Part shown: piece by piece, positions 26,467 to 35,073 of the stretch
Layout: every line of letters starts with the position of its first letter
How positions within the stretch are numbered: the stretch's first letter is position 1
The notes under the pieces: generated by a model
What the model was told of the DNA's origin: nothing
Seen by the model: only the letters and a program-made list of their open reading frames with translations
The model's database searches: none
Source of the DNA: Candidatus Palauibacter soopunensis
GTDB taxonomy: Bacteria > Gemmatimonadota > Gemmatimonadetes > Palauibacterales > Palauibacteraceae
DNA length: 64,000 bases
Direction of reading: 5' to 3'
Assembly: GCF_947581735.1 (NCBI RefSeq)
Contig: NZ_CANPVT010000053.1
Location: forward strand, 1-64,000
Translations under genes and position numbers: made by a program

Positions 26467-27240
26467 ATGGCACGAGGTCGCAGAGCAAAGGATGGCACGC
26501 GAGAGGCGGACGAAGCCGCGGAAGGGAAGCGGAAACGTCCCCCATCTCCGCCGGCGTTCAGCGCCGAGTGGTTCCGCGACTGGGCGCGCACCCTGTTCGT
26601 CGCGACCCTCATCTTCCTCTTCTTCCGGACGTTCCTGCTGGCCACGTTCGTGATTACGTCGGGGTCGATGGAGGGGACTCTCCTCGTCGGCGATTTCCTG
26701 CTCGTGAACAAGACTTCGCTCGGTGCCCCGATCCCGTTTACGAATGCCCGCATACCGGGATACGCCGAGCCGGAGTACGGGGATATCATCGTGTTCAGGG
26801 CGGACCATTCTCCGGGGCTGGATATCGTCAAGCGTACCGTGGGCTTGCCGGGCGACACGCTCCGAATGGAGGGCGGCCTCCTGTACCGGAACGGAGAAGC
26901 CGTCGACGAACCTTACGTCCGCCGGAATCCGCGCCAGCCGGATGAAGGGGATCCCCGCATGCGGTGGCAACTGGAGCACCTGATTCCGGACCCGGAGCGG
27001 GGCGAGTACGAACCCACGCGGGACAACTGGGGGCCCCTCGTGGTTCCGCCGGAACGCTATTTCATGCTTGGGGACAACCGGGACGAGAGTCTCGATTCAC
27101 GGTTCTGGGGCTTCGTCGAACGCGGGAAGATGCGAGGCAGGCCCTTCTTCATCTACTTCTCGTACGACCGGGACGCGCTGAAGCCGGTGAAATTCCTCAC
27201 GGCGATGAGACCGGGAAGGATCGGACCCTCCCCGGACTAA
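26467..27240 (+). CDS. lepB: Signal peptidase I
   Basis: A 257-residue membrane protease with one N-terminal anchor helix (about 42-63). The nucleophile is Ser67 in TSGSMEGTL, the general base Lys122 in DIVKRTVGLPGD, and the C-terminal box is LGDNRDESLDSRFWG. These are the conserved boxes B, D and E of bacterial type I signal peptidases, which remove signal peptides at the outer face of the inner membrane. A polar 40-residue cytoplasmic N-terminus precedes the anchor. The gene is monocistronic or heads a short unit. Confidence 0.93.
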   Translation: MARGRRAKDGTREADEAAEGKRKRPPSPPAFSAEWFRDWARTLFVATLIFLFFRTFLLATFVITSGSMEGTLLVGDFLLVNKTSLGAPIPFTNARIPGYAEPEYGDIIVFRADHSPGLDIVKRTVGLPGDTLRMEGGLLYRNGEAVDEPYVRRNPRQPDEGDPRMRWQLEHLIPDPERGEYEPTRDNWGPLVVPPERYFMLGDNRDESLDSRFWGFVERGKMRGRPFFIYFSYDRDALKPVKFLTAMRPGRIGPSPD

Positions 27241-27265
27241 CGAGTCGGGAGTACTCCGTCCGCCG

Positions 27266-27328
27266 TCAGAGCTTCTTGAGCAGCTTCCGAATGACGATCA
27301 CGGCGACGGCGATGGCGATCTTTTTCAT
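27266..27328 (-). CDS. Putative 20-residue hydrophobic cationic peptide
   Basis: A very short frame with a strong purine-rich ribosome site (GGAAGAGG) 7 bases before ATG and a TGA stop. The peptide starts MKKIAIAVAVIVI and ends RKLLKKL: a hydrophobic core flanked by lysines, likely one short membrane helix. It converges on signal peptidase I (25 bases between stops). Size and shape recall type I toxin or regulatory membrane peptides, but no antitoxin RNA is identified. Chance occurrence cannot be excluded. Confidence 0.4.
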   Translation of the reverse strand: MKKIAIAVAVIVIRKLLKKL

Positions 27329-27471
27329 CGGCTTTTCCTCTTCCACGCATGGCGTAGGCCTCAAGGTACAGTACGGGCCGTTCCCCGGTCGAGGTTTCGG
27401 TGGCTCTGGCCCGCGGCCGTGGGTGGGGCAACGTTGAGCGGACAAGACAGGTGCGCAGTCCAGGAGGTGTC

Positions 27472-28977
27472 ATGCGCGTGACACGAGCGGTCGCCCTTTT
27501 GGCGTTGCTCTCTTGTGCGGGGTGTGACGCGCCGTCCGCCGATCCGGCGGCGGCCGCTGATCATTCCCATGCCGGCGGGGGAGCCGTGACGCACTGGACC
27601 GAGTCGCTCGAACTCTTCGTGGAGTACCCGCCGCACGTCAGGGGGGTCGCGAGCGATGGGTGGGCCATCCACCTCACCTGGCTGGCGGACTGGAAGCCGG
27701 TGCGGGAGGGGCGCCTCGTGCTCCTGCTCCGGGGACCGGGCGGCGCCCGCGAGGAGATCGTACTCCAGGCCCCCGGGAGCCCGGGAATCTACAATGCGAG
27801 CCCGACCCTCTCGGAGACCGGGATCTGGCGAGCGGACATGACCCTCACCGCCCGCGGCACGGACCACGCGATCCCGGTGGGACAGCTGCAGGTGTTCGCG
27901 AGCGAAGATGCGCTCCCGCACGACGAGGAGCAGCCGCCTCCGGGGCTGATCGCGCTGCCGAAGGAAGAGCAGTGGGCGATGCCGTTCGAGATTGCGATCG
28001 CGGAGCCGCGGCGGATTCCGAACTCGATCCCGGTGACCGGGGAGGTCGCGGCCCCCGCGCGCGGCCTTGCGCACGTCTCGACGCCGGTGGCGGGCCTCCT
28101 GCTCGTCCAGGGGCCATCGCCCGCCCCCGGCGAGGAGGTGCGGGAGGGGCAGACGTTGGCGTTGATTGCCCCCACGAGCCTCGACGATTCGTACGCCCGC
28201 ATGCGGGCAGACGTGGTGGAGGCCGAGCGCGAGGCGGACCGGACGGAGCGTCTCTTCGCCGCCGGCGCCATCGCCGAGCGCCGCCTGGAGGAGGCGCGGC
28301 ATGACCTCGAGGTGGCCCGGGCGGCGTTCGAAGCCGTGGGAGGCATTCACGACGCCGATGGGGACGGCGGTTCCGATCCGCACGTCTACCGGCTTCGGAG
28401 TCCGATCGGGGGAGTGATCGCGGATCGCCACGTGGCCCCCGGCGAACACGTCGCCGTCGGGACACACGCGTTCACGGTGGTGCGTCCCGATACGCTGTGG
28501 TTCGTCGCGCGGGTTCCGGCCCGCCACGCCGAGGCGGCCAGCGAAGTCCACGGGGCGTGGTTCACCGTCGAAGGCGCGACGCACACGCATGAAGCCGACC
28601 GCGTGGTGTCCGTGGGCAGTATCATCGATGCCGGGAGCCGGGCGTTGCCGGTCCGGTTCGCGGTGGCGAACCCGGACGGGGAGCTCAAGGTGGGGATGCT
28701 GGCCGAAGGGCATCTGCTCCTCGGTGAGCCCGTGGAAGGTGTGGCGGTCCCGACGCCGGCGATCCTGGACGAGGACGGGCTCTCCGTCGTCTACGTCAAG
28801 GTCGGCGGCGAAGCGTTTCAGCGGCGAGTGGTGGAGACCGGTCCCTCGGACGGGTCGTGGACCATCGTTCACTCCGGGGTTTCGGACGGCGAACAGGTGG
28901 TCGCCGTCGGCGCCTATCAGGTGAGACTGGCCTCGCTCGGCGACGTCGAGGTCTCGGACCACGGACATCCGCACTGA
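27472..28977 (+). CDS. RND efflux periplasmic adaptor (CusB/CzcB-like) lipoprotein
   Basis: A 501-residue membrane fusion protein. ATG at 27472 has GGAGGTG 2-8 bases upstream and gives lipobox SCAGC. An extra N-terminal domain (about 40-150) precedes the adaptor core. The barrel-sandwich halves are near 185-245 and 305-345 around a helical hairpin (about 240-300). Histidine clusters DHSH near residue 30, THTHE near 365 and a final DHGHPH suggest metal contact. It bridges the inner-membrane pump to an outer-membrane channel. The pump gene follows after 10 bases. No TolC-like gene is in the window. Confidence 0.85.
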   Translation: MRVTRAVALLALLSCAGCDAPSADPAAAADHSHAGGGAVTHWTESLELFVEYPPHVRGVASDGWAIHLTWLADWKPVREGRLVLLLRGPGGAREEIVLQAPGSPGIYNASPTLSETGIWRADMTLTARGTDHAIPVGQLQVFASEDALPHDEEQPPPGLIALPKEEQWAMPFEIAIAEPRRIPNSIPVTGEVAAPARGLAHVSTPVAGLLLVQGPSPAPGEEVREGQTLALIAPTSLDDSYARMRADVVEAEREADRTERLFAAGAIAERRLEEARHDLEVARAAFEAVGGIHDADGDGGSDPHVYRLRSPIGGVIADRHVAPGEHVAVGTHAFTVVRPDTLWFVARVPARHAEAASEVHGAWFTVEGATHTHEADRVVSVGSIIDAGSRALPVRFAVANPDGELKVGMLAEGHLLLGEPVEGVAVPTPAILDEDGLSVVYVKVGGEAFQRRVVETGPSDGSWTIVHSGVSDGEQVVAVGAYQVRLASLGDVEVSDHGHPH

Positions 28978-28987
28978 GGACGCCGGG

Positions 28988-31900
28988 ATGAGCGCTCCCG
29001 GACCGGCGGGAGACCGGCCGGGCCTCCTGCATGGACTGCTGGACCGGCTCGTCCATGCATCGCTTGAAAACCGTTTCTTCGCCGTGGCCGCCGGGGTCCT
29101 CCTCCTGGCGAGCGGGGGATGGGTGGGGGCCACGCTGCCCGTCGATGTTTTTCCCGACCTCACCGCTCCCACCGTGACGGTGCTCAGCGACGCCCACGGA
29201 CTCGCCCCGGAAGAGGTCGAGAGTCTCGTCACCTTCCCGATCGAAACGGCGGTGAACGGAGCGGCCGGGGTTCGCCGGGTCCGGTCGAGTTCGGCCCAGG
29301 GGATCAGCATCGTCTGGGTGGACTTCGACTGGGGCACGGATATCCTCCGTGCCCGGCAGATCGTGAACGAGCGGCTCCAGCTCGCCACGGCCCAACTGCC
29401 CGAGGACGTGAGCGCGCCCGTCCTCGCGCCCGTGAGTTCGATCATGGGCGAGATCCTGCTCGTCGGCATGAGCGCGTCCGCCACGCAACTCATGGAGGCG
29501 CGGACGGTCGCCGACTGGACCGTGCGGCGAAGGCTGCTCGCCGTGCCAGGGGTGTCACAGGTCGTGTCGATCGGCGGACAGGTTCGCCAGTACCAGGTCC
29601 TGATCCATCCCGAGCGTCTGCTCGCATACGGCGTCGGGCTCGACCAGGTGCTGGAGGCGGCGGCGGGATCGAACCGGAATGCGTCCGGAGGCGTCTATCG
29701 CTCGGGCGGGCGCGAGATCCTGATCCGCGGCATCGGTCGCGCCCGCGATCTGCAGGAGATCGGCCTGACCGTCGTCGCCGTGAGGGAGGGGGTACCCGTC
29801 CTCATCGAGGACCTGGCGGAAGTTCGGATCGGCCCGCGCGTCCGGCTCGGCACCGCTTCCGTGAACGCGGAGCCCGCCGTCGTGCTCTCGATCCAGAAGC
29901 AGCCCGGCGCCAATACGCTCGAACTGACGGATCGGATTGACGCCGAACTGAACGAGATCGAGGCGGAACTCCCGGCGGGCGTGGCCTTCGAGAGGGCCGT
30001 GTTCCGACAGGCCGACTTCATATCGCTTGCGGTGGAAAACGTAATCGAAGCCCTGCGCGACGGTGCGCTGCTCGTCGTCGCGGTACTCCTGCTCTTCCTG
30101 TGGAACCTGAGGACGACGGCGATTTCCGTGCTCGCGATCCCGCTCTCGCTGGCCCTGGCCGTCATCGTGCTGCGGCTACTCGGGGGCACGATCAACACGA
30201 TGACGCTGGGCGGCATGGCCATCGCCATCGGCGCGCTGGTCGATGACGCGATCATCGTCGTCGAGAACGTGTACCGCCGCCTCCGCGAAGACCGCCGCCG
30301 CCCGCCGGAGCGGCGACGACGGCCCCTCACCCTCGTCCGGGACGCGGCGCGGGAGATCCGGAACCCGATCCTCAGCGCGACGCTCATCATCTCCATCGTC
30401 TTCGTGCCGCTCTTCTTCCTCTCCGGCGTGGAGGGGCGCATGCTCCGGCCGCTGGGACTGGCGTACATCGTGAGCATCCTCTCGTCGCTGCTCGTCGCGG
30501 TCACGGTGACGCCGGCACTCTGCCACATGCTTCTGCCGAGCGACCGGGCGATCGGCCGCCCGCGCGACCCGTGGCTGATGCGCGGGCTCGAACGGGCGTA
30601 CGGACGCGTCCTCGATGGGGCGCTTCGCCGTTCCGGGGCCGTGCTGGGCGGCGCGGTGCTCCTGTTGGCCGGCACCCTCGCTCTCGTGCCCTCCCTGGGA
30701 CGCGGATTCCTGCCCGAGTTCCAGGAGGGGACGCTGACCATCTCCGTCGTGAGCCTGCCCGGGACATCGCTCGTGGAGTCGGACGCGATCGGGGCCCGCG
30801 TGGAGCGCCAGCTCCTGGCGCACCCGGCGGTCGTCTCCACCTCGCGGCGGACCGGTCGGGCCGAACTCGACGAACACGCACAGGGCCCCAACGCCTCCGA
30901 GGTCGATGCCCGGCTGGACCTCTCGGAGTACGGCCTGGAGGAGGTCATGGCCGCGCTCCGCGACGACCTCGCGGGACTTCCCGGGACCAGCGTCACGATC
31001 GGACAGCCGATCGGACACCGGATCGACCACATGCTCTCCGGCACCCGGGCGGCCATCGCCGCGAACCTGTTCGGGCCCGACCTCCGGCAGCTGCGCGACA
31101 TCGCCGGCGAGATCGAGACCGTGGCGGGGACGGTGGAGGGCCTCGTGGACGTCTCCGTCGAGAGGCAGGCGGACATACCGCAGCTTCAGGTCCGCGCCGA
31201 CCGCCGCGCCATGGCCCGTCACGGCGTGACGCCGGCCGATATGGCCGCGGCCGTCGATGTCGCATTCCAGGGAGAGGAGGTGTCGCTCATCCGGGAAGGC
31301 GACCGCGCGTTCGACCTCGTGGTTCGCTACGCGGACGAACACCGCACGGACCCGGAGGCGATCGGCGGGACGCTGATGACGACGCCGGCGGGAGCGACCG
31401 TGCCGCTGTCGCAACTGGCATCGATCGTGCCGTCGCTGGGGCCCAACGCGATCAGCCGCGAGAACGTGCAACGAAAGATCGTCGTGAGCGCGAACGTCGC
31501 GGGACGCGACGTGGGCGGAGCCGCGGAGGAGCTTCAGGCGCGGGTCGCCGCCGAGGTCGAACTGCCGCCGGGCTACTACGTCCAGTACGGGGGGCAGTTC
31601 GAGAGCGGGCGGGAGGCGACGCGGCGGATTACGCTGCTCTCGCTGTTCTCGATCGCCGCCATCTTCCTCATCATGTTCCGGGCTTTCGGGAGTGCCCGGA
31701 TCGCGGCCCTTCTCATGGTGAACCTGCCTCTGGCGCTGGCGGGAGGCGTGCTCGCGGTCCTGCTCATCGGCGGCACCGTGAACATCGCGACGCTGGTCGG
31801 GTTCATCACCCTGTTCGGGATCGCGGTGCGCAACGGGATCCTTCTCGTGAGCCGCTATCAGGATCTGCGTGCGGCGGGCACCGAACTTCAGGCGAGCATC

Positions 31901-32167
31901 CGGCGCGGCTCGATGGAACGTCTCAGCCCCATCCTCATGACGGCGCTCACGGCGGGCCTCGCGCTCGTGCCGCTCGCGCTGGGAATCGGCGAGCCCGGCA
32001 AGGAAATCCAGGCCCCGCTCGCCGTCGTCGTTCTCGGGGGCCTCCTGACGTCCACCACGCTCAACATGGTCGTCGTTCCGGCCTTGTTCCTGCGCTTCGC
32101 CGGGCCCCTCAGCGGAAGCGGTCGATGGAGAAGAGGGCCGGATCCCGGGAGGGCGGCTCCTCCGTGA
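28988..32167 (+). CDS. HME-type RND heavy-metal efflux pump (CusA/CzcA-like)
   Basis: A 1059-residue inner-membrane transporter with the two-fold RND layout of 12 helices and two large periplasmic loops. The N-terminal motif DVFPDLTAPTVTVL and the TM4 segment GGMAIAIGALVDDAIIVVEN are signatures of the heavy-metal efflux group. The TM4 pattern resembles CusA more than CzcA because the first aspartate of CzcA (DFG) is Ala-Ile-Gly. It exports metal ions by proton antiport. Metal specificity (Cu/Ag or Zn/Co) cannot be fixed. Its last 59 bases overlap the convergent oxidase gene. Confidence 0.9.
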   Translation: MSAPGPAGDRPGLLHGLLDRLVHASLENRFFAVAAGVLLLASGGWVGATLPVDVFPDLTAPTVTVLSDAHGLAPEEVESLVTFPIETAVNGAAGVRRVRSSSAQGISIVWVDFDWGTDILRARQIVNERLQLATAQLPEDVSAPVLAPVSSIMGEILLVGMSASATQLMEARTVADWTVRRRLLAVPGVSQVVSIGGQVRQYQVLIHPERLLAYGVGLDQVLEAAAGSNRNASGGVYRSGGREILIRGIGRARDLQEIGLTVVAVREGVPVLIEDLAEVRIGPRVRLGTASVNAEPAVVLSIQKQPGANTLELTDRIDAELNEIEAELPAGVAFERAVFRQADFISLAVENVIEALRDGALLVVAVLLLFLWNLRTTAISVLAIPLSLALAVIVLRLLGGTINTMTLGGMAIAIGALVDDAIIVVENVYRRLREDRRRPPERRRRPLTLVRDAAREIRNPILSATLIISIVFVPLFFLSGVEGRMLRPLGLAYIVSILSSLLVAVTVTPALCHMLLPSDRAIGRPRDPWLMRGLERAYGRVLDGALRRSGAVLGGAVLLLAGTLALVPSLGRGFLPEFQEGTLTISVVSLPGTSLVESDAIGARVERQLLAHPAVVSTSRRTGRAELDEHAQGPNASEVDARLDLSEYGLEEVMAALRDDLAGLPGTSVTIGQPIGHRIDHMLSGTRAAIAANLFGPDLRQLRDIAGEIETVAGTVEGLVDVSVERQADIPQLQVRADRRAMARHGVTPADMAAAVDVAFQGEEVSLIREGDRAFDLVVRYADEHRTDPEAIGGTLMTTPAGATVPLSQLASIVPSLGPNAISRENVQRKIVVSANVAGRDVGGAAEELQARVAAEVELPPGYYVQYGGQFESGREATRRITLLSLFSIAAIFLIMFRAFGSARIAALLMVNLPLALAGGVLAVLLIGGTVNIATLVGFITLFGIAVRNGILLVSRYQDLRAAGTELQASIRRGSMERLSPILMTALTAGLALVPLALGIGEPGKEIQAPLAVVVLGGLLTSTTLNMVVVPALFLRFAGPLSGSGRWRRGPDPGRAAPP

Positions 32168-33227
32168 GGCGGTCGGCCATGAGCGACCCGAGGACGGGCG
32201 CGAACTTGAACGCGTGCCCGGAGCCGCCGGCGAACAGCACCACCTCGGGATGGCCGGGGTGGCGGTCGAGGATGAAGTCCTCGTCGGGCGTGTTCGTGTA
32301 GAGGCAGACCGACGCGTGGGCCAGCGCGCCCGCCACGCCCGGCGCGTACCGTCCGAACAGCCTTCGCAGATCGTCCGCCTCGGAGGCCCCGACTTCGCGG
32401 ACGACCCGTTCGGCATCGGTCCGGCGTCCGGCCTGGAAGTGCATCCCCGCCTTGAGACCTCGCGCCGTGGGTGGGAATCCGTACCACGTACCCTCCCGTT
32501 CGAGTTCCCACACCCAGGCGGGACCCTCCGCGAGCACGTCCGCATGCACCCCGGCGGGCTCGAACCAGTACTGCACCGTGCGCTCCACTTCGAGCGGAAG
32601 GGAAAGTCCGGGAAGCAGTTGCGGAGTCCACGCTCCCGCCGCGATGGCGAGCCGCCGCGCCGCGTAATCTCCCCGCTCCGTCCGGACCCGGACGCCCGAG
32701 GCGGAGGTCGACCACTCGAGCACGGGCTCGTCGAAGCGCAGGTCCGCGCCCGCGGCCGCCTCCAGCGTCGCCTCGATACAGGCCTCCAGTGAGAGAATCG
32801 CGGCACCCGGTTCATAGATGGTGACGGTCCCGGGATCCGGGCGGAGCCAGGGGAAACGCTCGGCCACCTCCTCCGCGGATAGGAGGACATAGTCGGTGTC
32901 GGGCCGCACGACGCCGCGAAGCGGGCTCCCCGCGAACGCTCGTCCGTCCTCCGGCCCCATCATGAGGGCGCCCGCCGTCCGCAGCAGCGTCCTGCCCGAC
33001 GAGCGCTCGAGGTTCTTCCAGCGCCGGCAGGCATCGTGGACGAGCGGCACGTAGGGAGACCCCTGGTACCACGCCTCGCGAATCATCCGCGTGTCGCTGT
33101 GCGCCGATCCCATCGTGTGCGGGGGCGTGTAGCGGTCGAATCCGACCACCGAATGTCCCCGCCGGACGAGTTCGGCCGCCGTTGCGCTTCCTATCGCTCC
33201 GAGCCCGATGACGGCGAAGTCGTGCAT
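32109..33227 (-). CDS. Monomeric sarcosine/N-methyl-amino-acid oxidase-like flavoenzyme
   Basis: A 372-residue FAD oxidase. The Rossmann motif is VIGLGAIGSATAAELVRRGH at residues 5-24. GSAHSDTRMIREA matches the flavin-contact segment of monomeric sarcosine oxidase. Cys308 in VCLYTNTPDEDF corresponds to the cysteine that binds FAD covalently. The family oxidises N-methyl amino acids (sarcosine, N-methyltryptophan) or L-pipecolate to imines with release of H2O2. ATG at 33227 directly precedes the nucleotide-binding strand; an upstream extension to 33314 adds no family sequence. It lies 16 bases downstream of the serine hydrolase. Confidence 0.9.
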   Translation of the reverse strand: MHDFAVIGLGAIGSATAAELVRRGHSVVGFDRYTPPHTMGSAHSDTRMIREAWYQGSPYVPLVHDACRRWKNLERSSGRTLLRTAGALMMGPEDGRAFAGSPLRGVVRPDTDYVLLSAEEVAERFPWLRPDPGTVTIYEPGAAILSLEACIEATLEAAAGADLRFDEPVLEWSTSASGVRVRTERGDYAARRLAIAAGAWTPQLLPGLSLPLEVERTVQYWFEPAGVHADVLAEGPAWVWELEREGTWYGFPPTARGLKAGMHFQAGRRTDAERVVREVGASEADDLRRLFGRYAPGVAGALAHASVCLYTNTPDEDFILDRHPGHPEVVLFAGGSGHAFKFAPVLGSLMADRLTEEPPSRDPALFSIDRFR

Positions 33228-33243
33228 GTCGATGCCCGCCGAC

Positions 33244-35001
33244 TCAGCGTCCGATTCTCGGGAAGGCGAGGCGTTGATCGGCCTCCACAACGGAGACCGC
33301 CCCCGCGACGCCATCCACGACTTCGAACACGAACTGCACGGCGGAACCGTGCAGAAGGAAGGTCGTAGGGGACTGGGGGAGGAGTCGGAACGCCGCCTCG
33401 CCGGTGCGCGCGGCCATGAGAACGCCCTCCTCGAGCGTGACGGTCAGCGTTGTGGCCGGGTCGACGCGGTACTCGCCCACAAAGAGGGACAGGTTCCCGG
33501 GTTCCAGGCGCACGATGGGGAGCCGAAGCGCGGGATCGGGCTCGATGCCCAGATCCGACAGACGCTCCAGGAGCCGGGGCATCCCGGGATTGTACGCGAG
33601 CGCCTCGCGGATGTGGTCGGACGCCGCGTCCACGGTCCCGGCCTCTTCGTGAAGCTCGGACAGCGCGAAGCGGATCGCGGGGAGTTCGGGCGTCCCGGCC
33701 GCGTAGGCCTCGAGGATCGCAATGGCCGTGGCCGGCTCGCCCTCCCGGAAATGGCCCGCGAGCCTCAGGATCTGACCGGCGGAGTAGTCGTATTCCTCCG
33801 GTCGCGTACGCCGCCAGTTCTCGAACCTCGACATCGCCGCCTCGACCCCGCCCGCCTCGACGATCGGCAGCAGTCGTTCCGCGATCGACGGTTTAGGGCG
33901 AACCGCTTCGGCGCCCCACAGGACGTTCGTCAAACCCTCCACGAGGGGTCCCAGGTCGGAGGATGTGTTGTCCAGCAGCGCGATGAGGCGTCCGTGGTCC
34001 GGGAAGACGCGCAGGTAGGAGGAGAAGCCGAAGATTCCTCCCGAGTGTTCGATGACGCGCACGCCGCTGTCGTCCCCGATATCCCGCGTCCGCACACCCA
34101 CGCCGTACCCGTACGACCCGGATTCGAGACCGGGGGTCGTCATGCGCACCAGCGTCTCCGGGTCGCGGAACAGGCCTCCTTCGACGAAGAGGCTGGAGGC
34201 CCAGCGAGCGAGGTCGCCGACGGTGGAGTAGAGCATGCCGGCGGCATACGGCACGGACGGATCGATGAGGCGCGCCGGCCGATAGCCGACGAGATTGCGT
34301 GTGTGGCCGCCGGCGTGGCCCTCCGGCGGCCAGAGCGCATGATCGTACCCGGTATCGCGCAACTCCAGCGGCTCGAGCACATACGTGCGGAGGGCCTCGT
34401 CGTAGCTCAGCCCCGTGACGCGTTCCGCGATCCAACCCAGAAGTACATAGCCCGAGTTGGAGTACTCGAAGTCCGTGCCCGGTTCGAAAGAGAGAGGGGC
34501 CTCCCAGGTGAGCGTGAGGATCTCGTGCGGCGAAAACGGGGTTGCCGCTTCCCAGTCCATGAACCCCGGGACGTTCGTGTGGCTCGGCAACCCCGAGGTG
34601 TGCGTGAGCAGGTGGTGGAGCGTGATCCGTTCCGCGAACTCCGGCGGATATTCCTCGACGTAGCGGCCCACCGGGTCCTCGACTCGCAACAATCCCTCCT
34701 CCTCGAGTCTGAGGATCAGCGCTGCCGTGAACTGCTTCGTCAGCGACGCGATGCGAAACCGCGTGTGCGGGGCGTTGGCGCCACCGCCCGCAAAGTCGGA
34801 GCGGCCGAACGCTCCCTCGAACAGGATCTCGCCCGCGTCGACGATGAGGGCCGCGCCATTGAAGAGCCTCAGGTCATGGAAGGAACGGAGGTATCCTTCG
34901 GCCCGTTCCGCGCGCGGCTGCGCCTCGACGGCGGACGCGAGCCCAACGACGAGCGCCGCGGCGAGACCGTACTTCCAGGATATTTTTCGACGCGGATACA
35001 A
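33244..35001 (-). CDS. Beta-lactamase-fold serine hydrolase with C-terminal TPR-like extension
   Basis: An exported class C beta-lactamase/D-aminopeptidase-like protein, 585 residues from a TTG at 35001. I prefer this TTG because GGAGG lies 7 bases before it; ATG at 35016 would place that ribosome site inside the gene. In the longer numbering SxxK is Ser91-L-T-Lys94, YSN is at 185-187 and the KTG-box equivalent is H-S-G-G near 325. The signal peptide ends near VEAQ. After residue 380 come helical repeats and a DUF3471-like beta domain. Likely substrates are peptides or esters in the periplasm; resistance is not implied. Confidence 0.85.
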   Translation of the reverse strand: MYPRRKISWKYGLAAALVVGLASAVEAQPRAERAEGYLRSFHDLRLFNGAALIVDAGEILFEGAFGRSDFAGGGANAPHTRFRIASLTKQFTAALILRLEEEGLLRVEDPVGRYVEEYPPEFAERITLHHLLTHTSGLPSHTNVPGFMDWEAATPFSPHEILTLTWEAPLSFEPGTDFEYSNSGYVLLGWIAERVTGLSYDEALRTYVLEPLELRDTGYDHALWPPEGHAGGHTRNLVGYRPARLIDPSVPYAAGMLYSTVGDLARWASSLFVEGGLFRDPETLVRMTTPGLESGSYGYGVGVRTRDIGDDSGVRVIEHSGGIFGFSSYLRVFPDHGRLIALLDNTSSDLGPLVEGLTNVLWGAEAVRPKPSIAERLLPIVEAGGVEAAMSRFENWRRTRPEEYDYSAGQILRLAGHFREGEPATAIAILEAYAAGTPELPAIRFALSELHEEAGTVDAASDHIREALAYNPGMPRLLERLSDLGIEPDPALRLPIVRLEPGNLSLFVGEYRVDPATTLTVTLEEGVLMAARTGEAAFRLLPQSPTTFLLHGSAVQFVFEVVDGVAGAVSVVEADQRLAFPRIGR

Positions 35002-35073
35002 GCGGGATCCTCCCATGAAGCAGAAGCGGCCGGAAAGCTCGCGTCCCCTGAACGAAAGGGATAGGATCGCATC

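Noticed and set aside
30176-32890. Long 904-codon open frame antisense to the RND pump and the oxidase
   Set aside because: It has no recognisable domain and is rich in Arg/His/Pro/Gly. It mirrors two confidently identified genes; such frames arise by codon bias in G+C-rich DNA.
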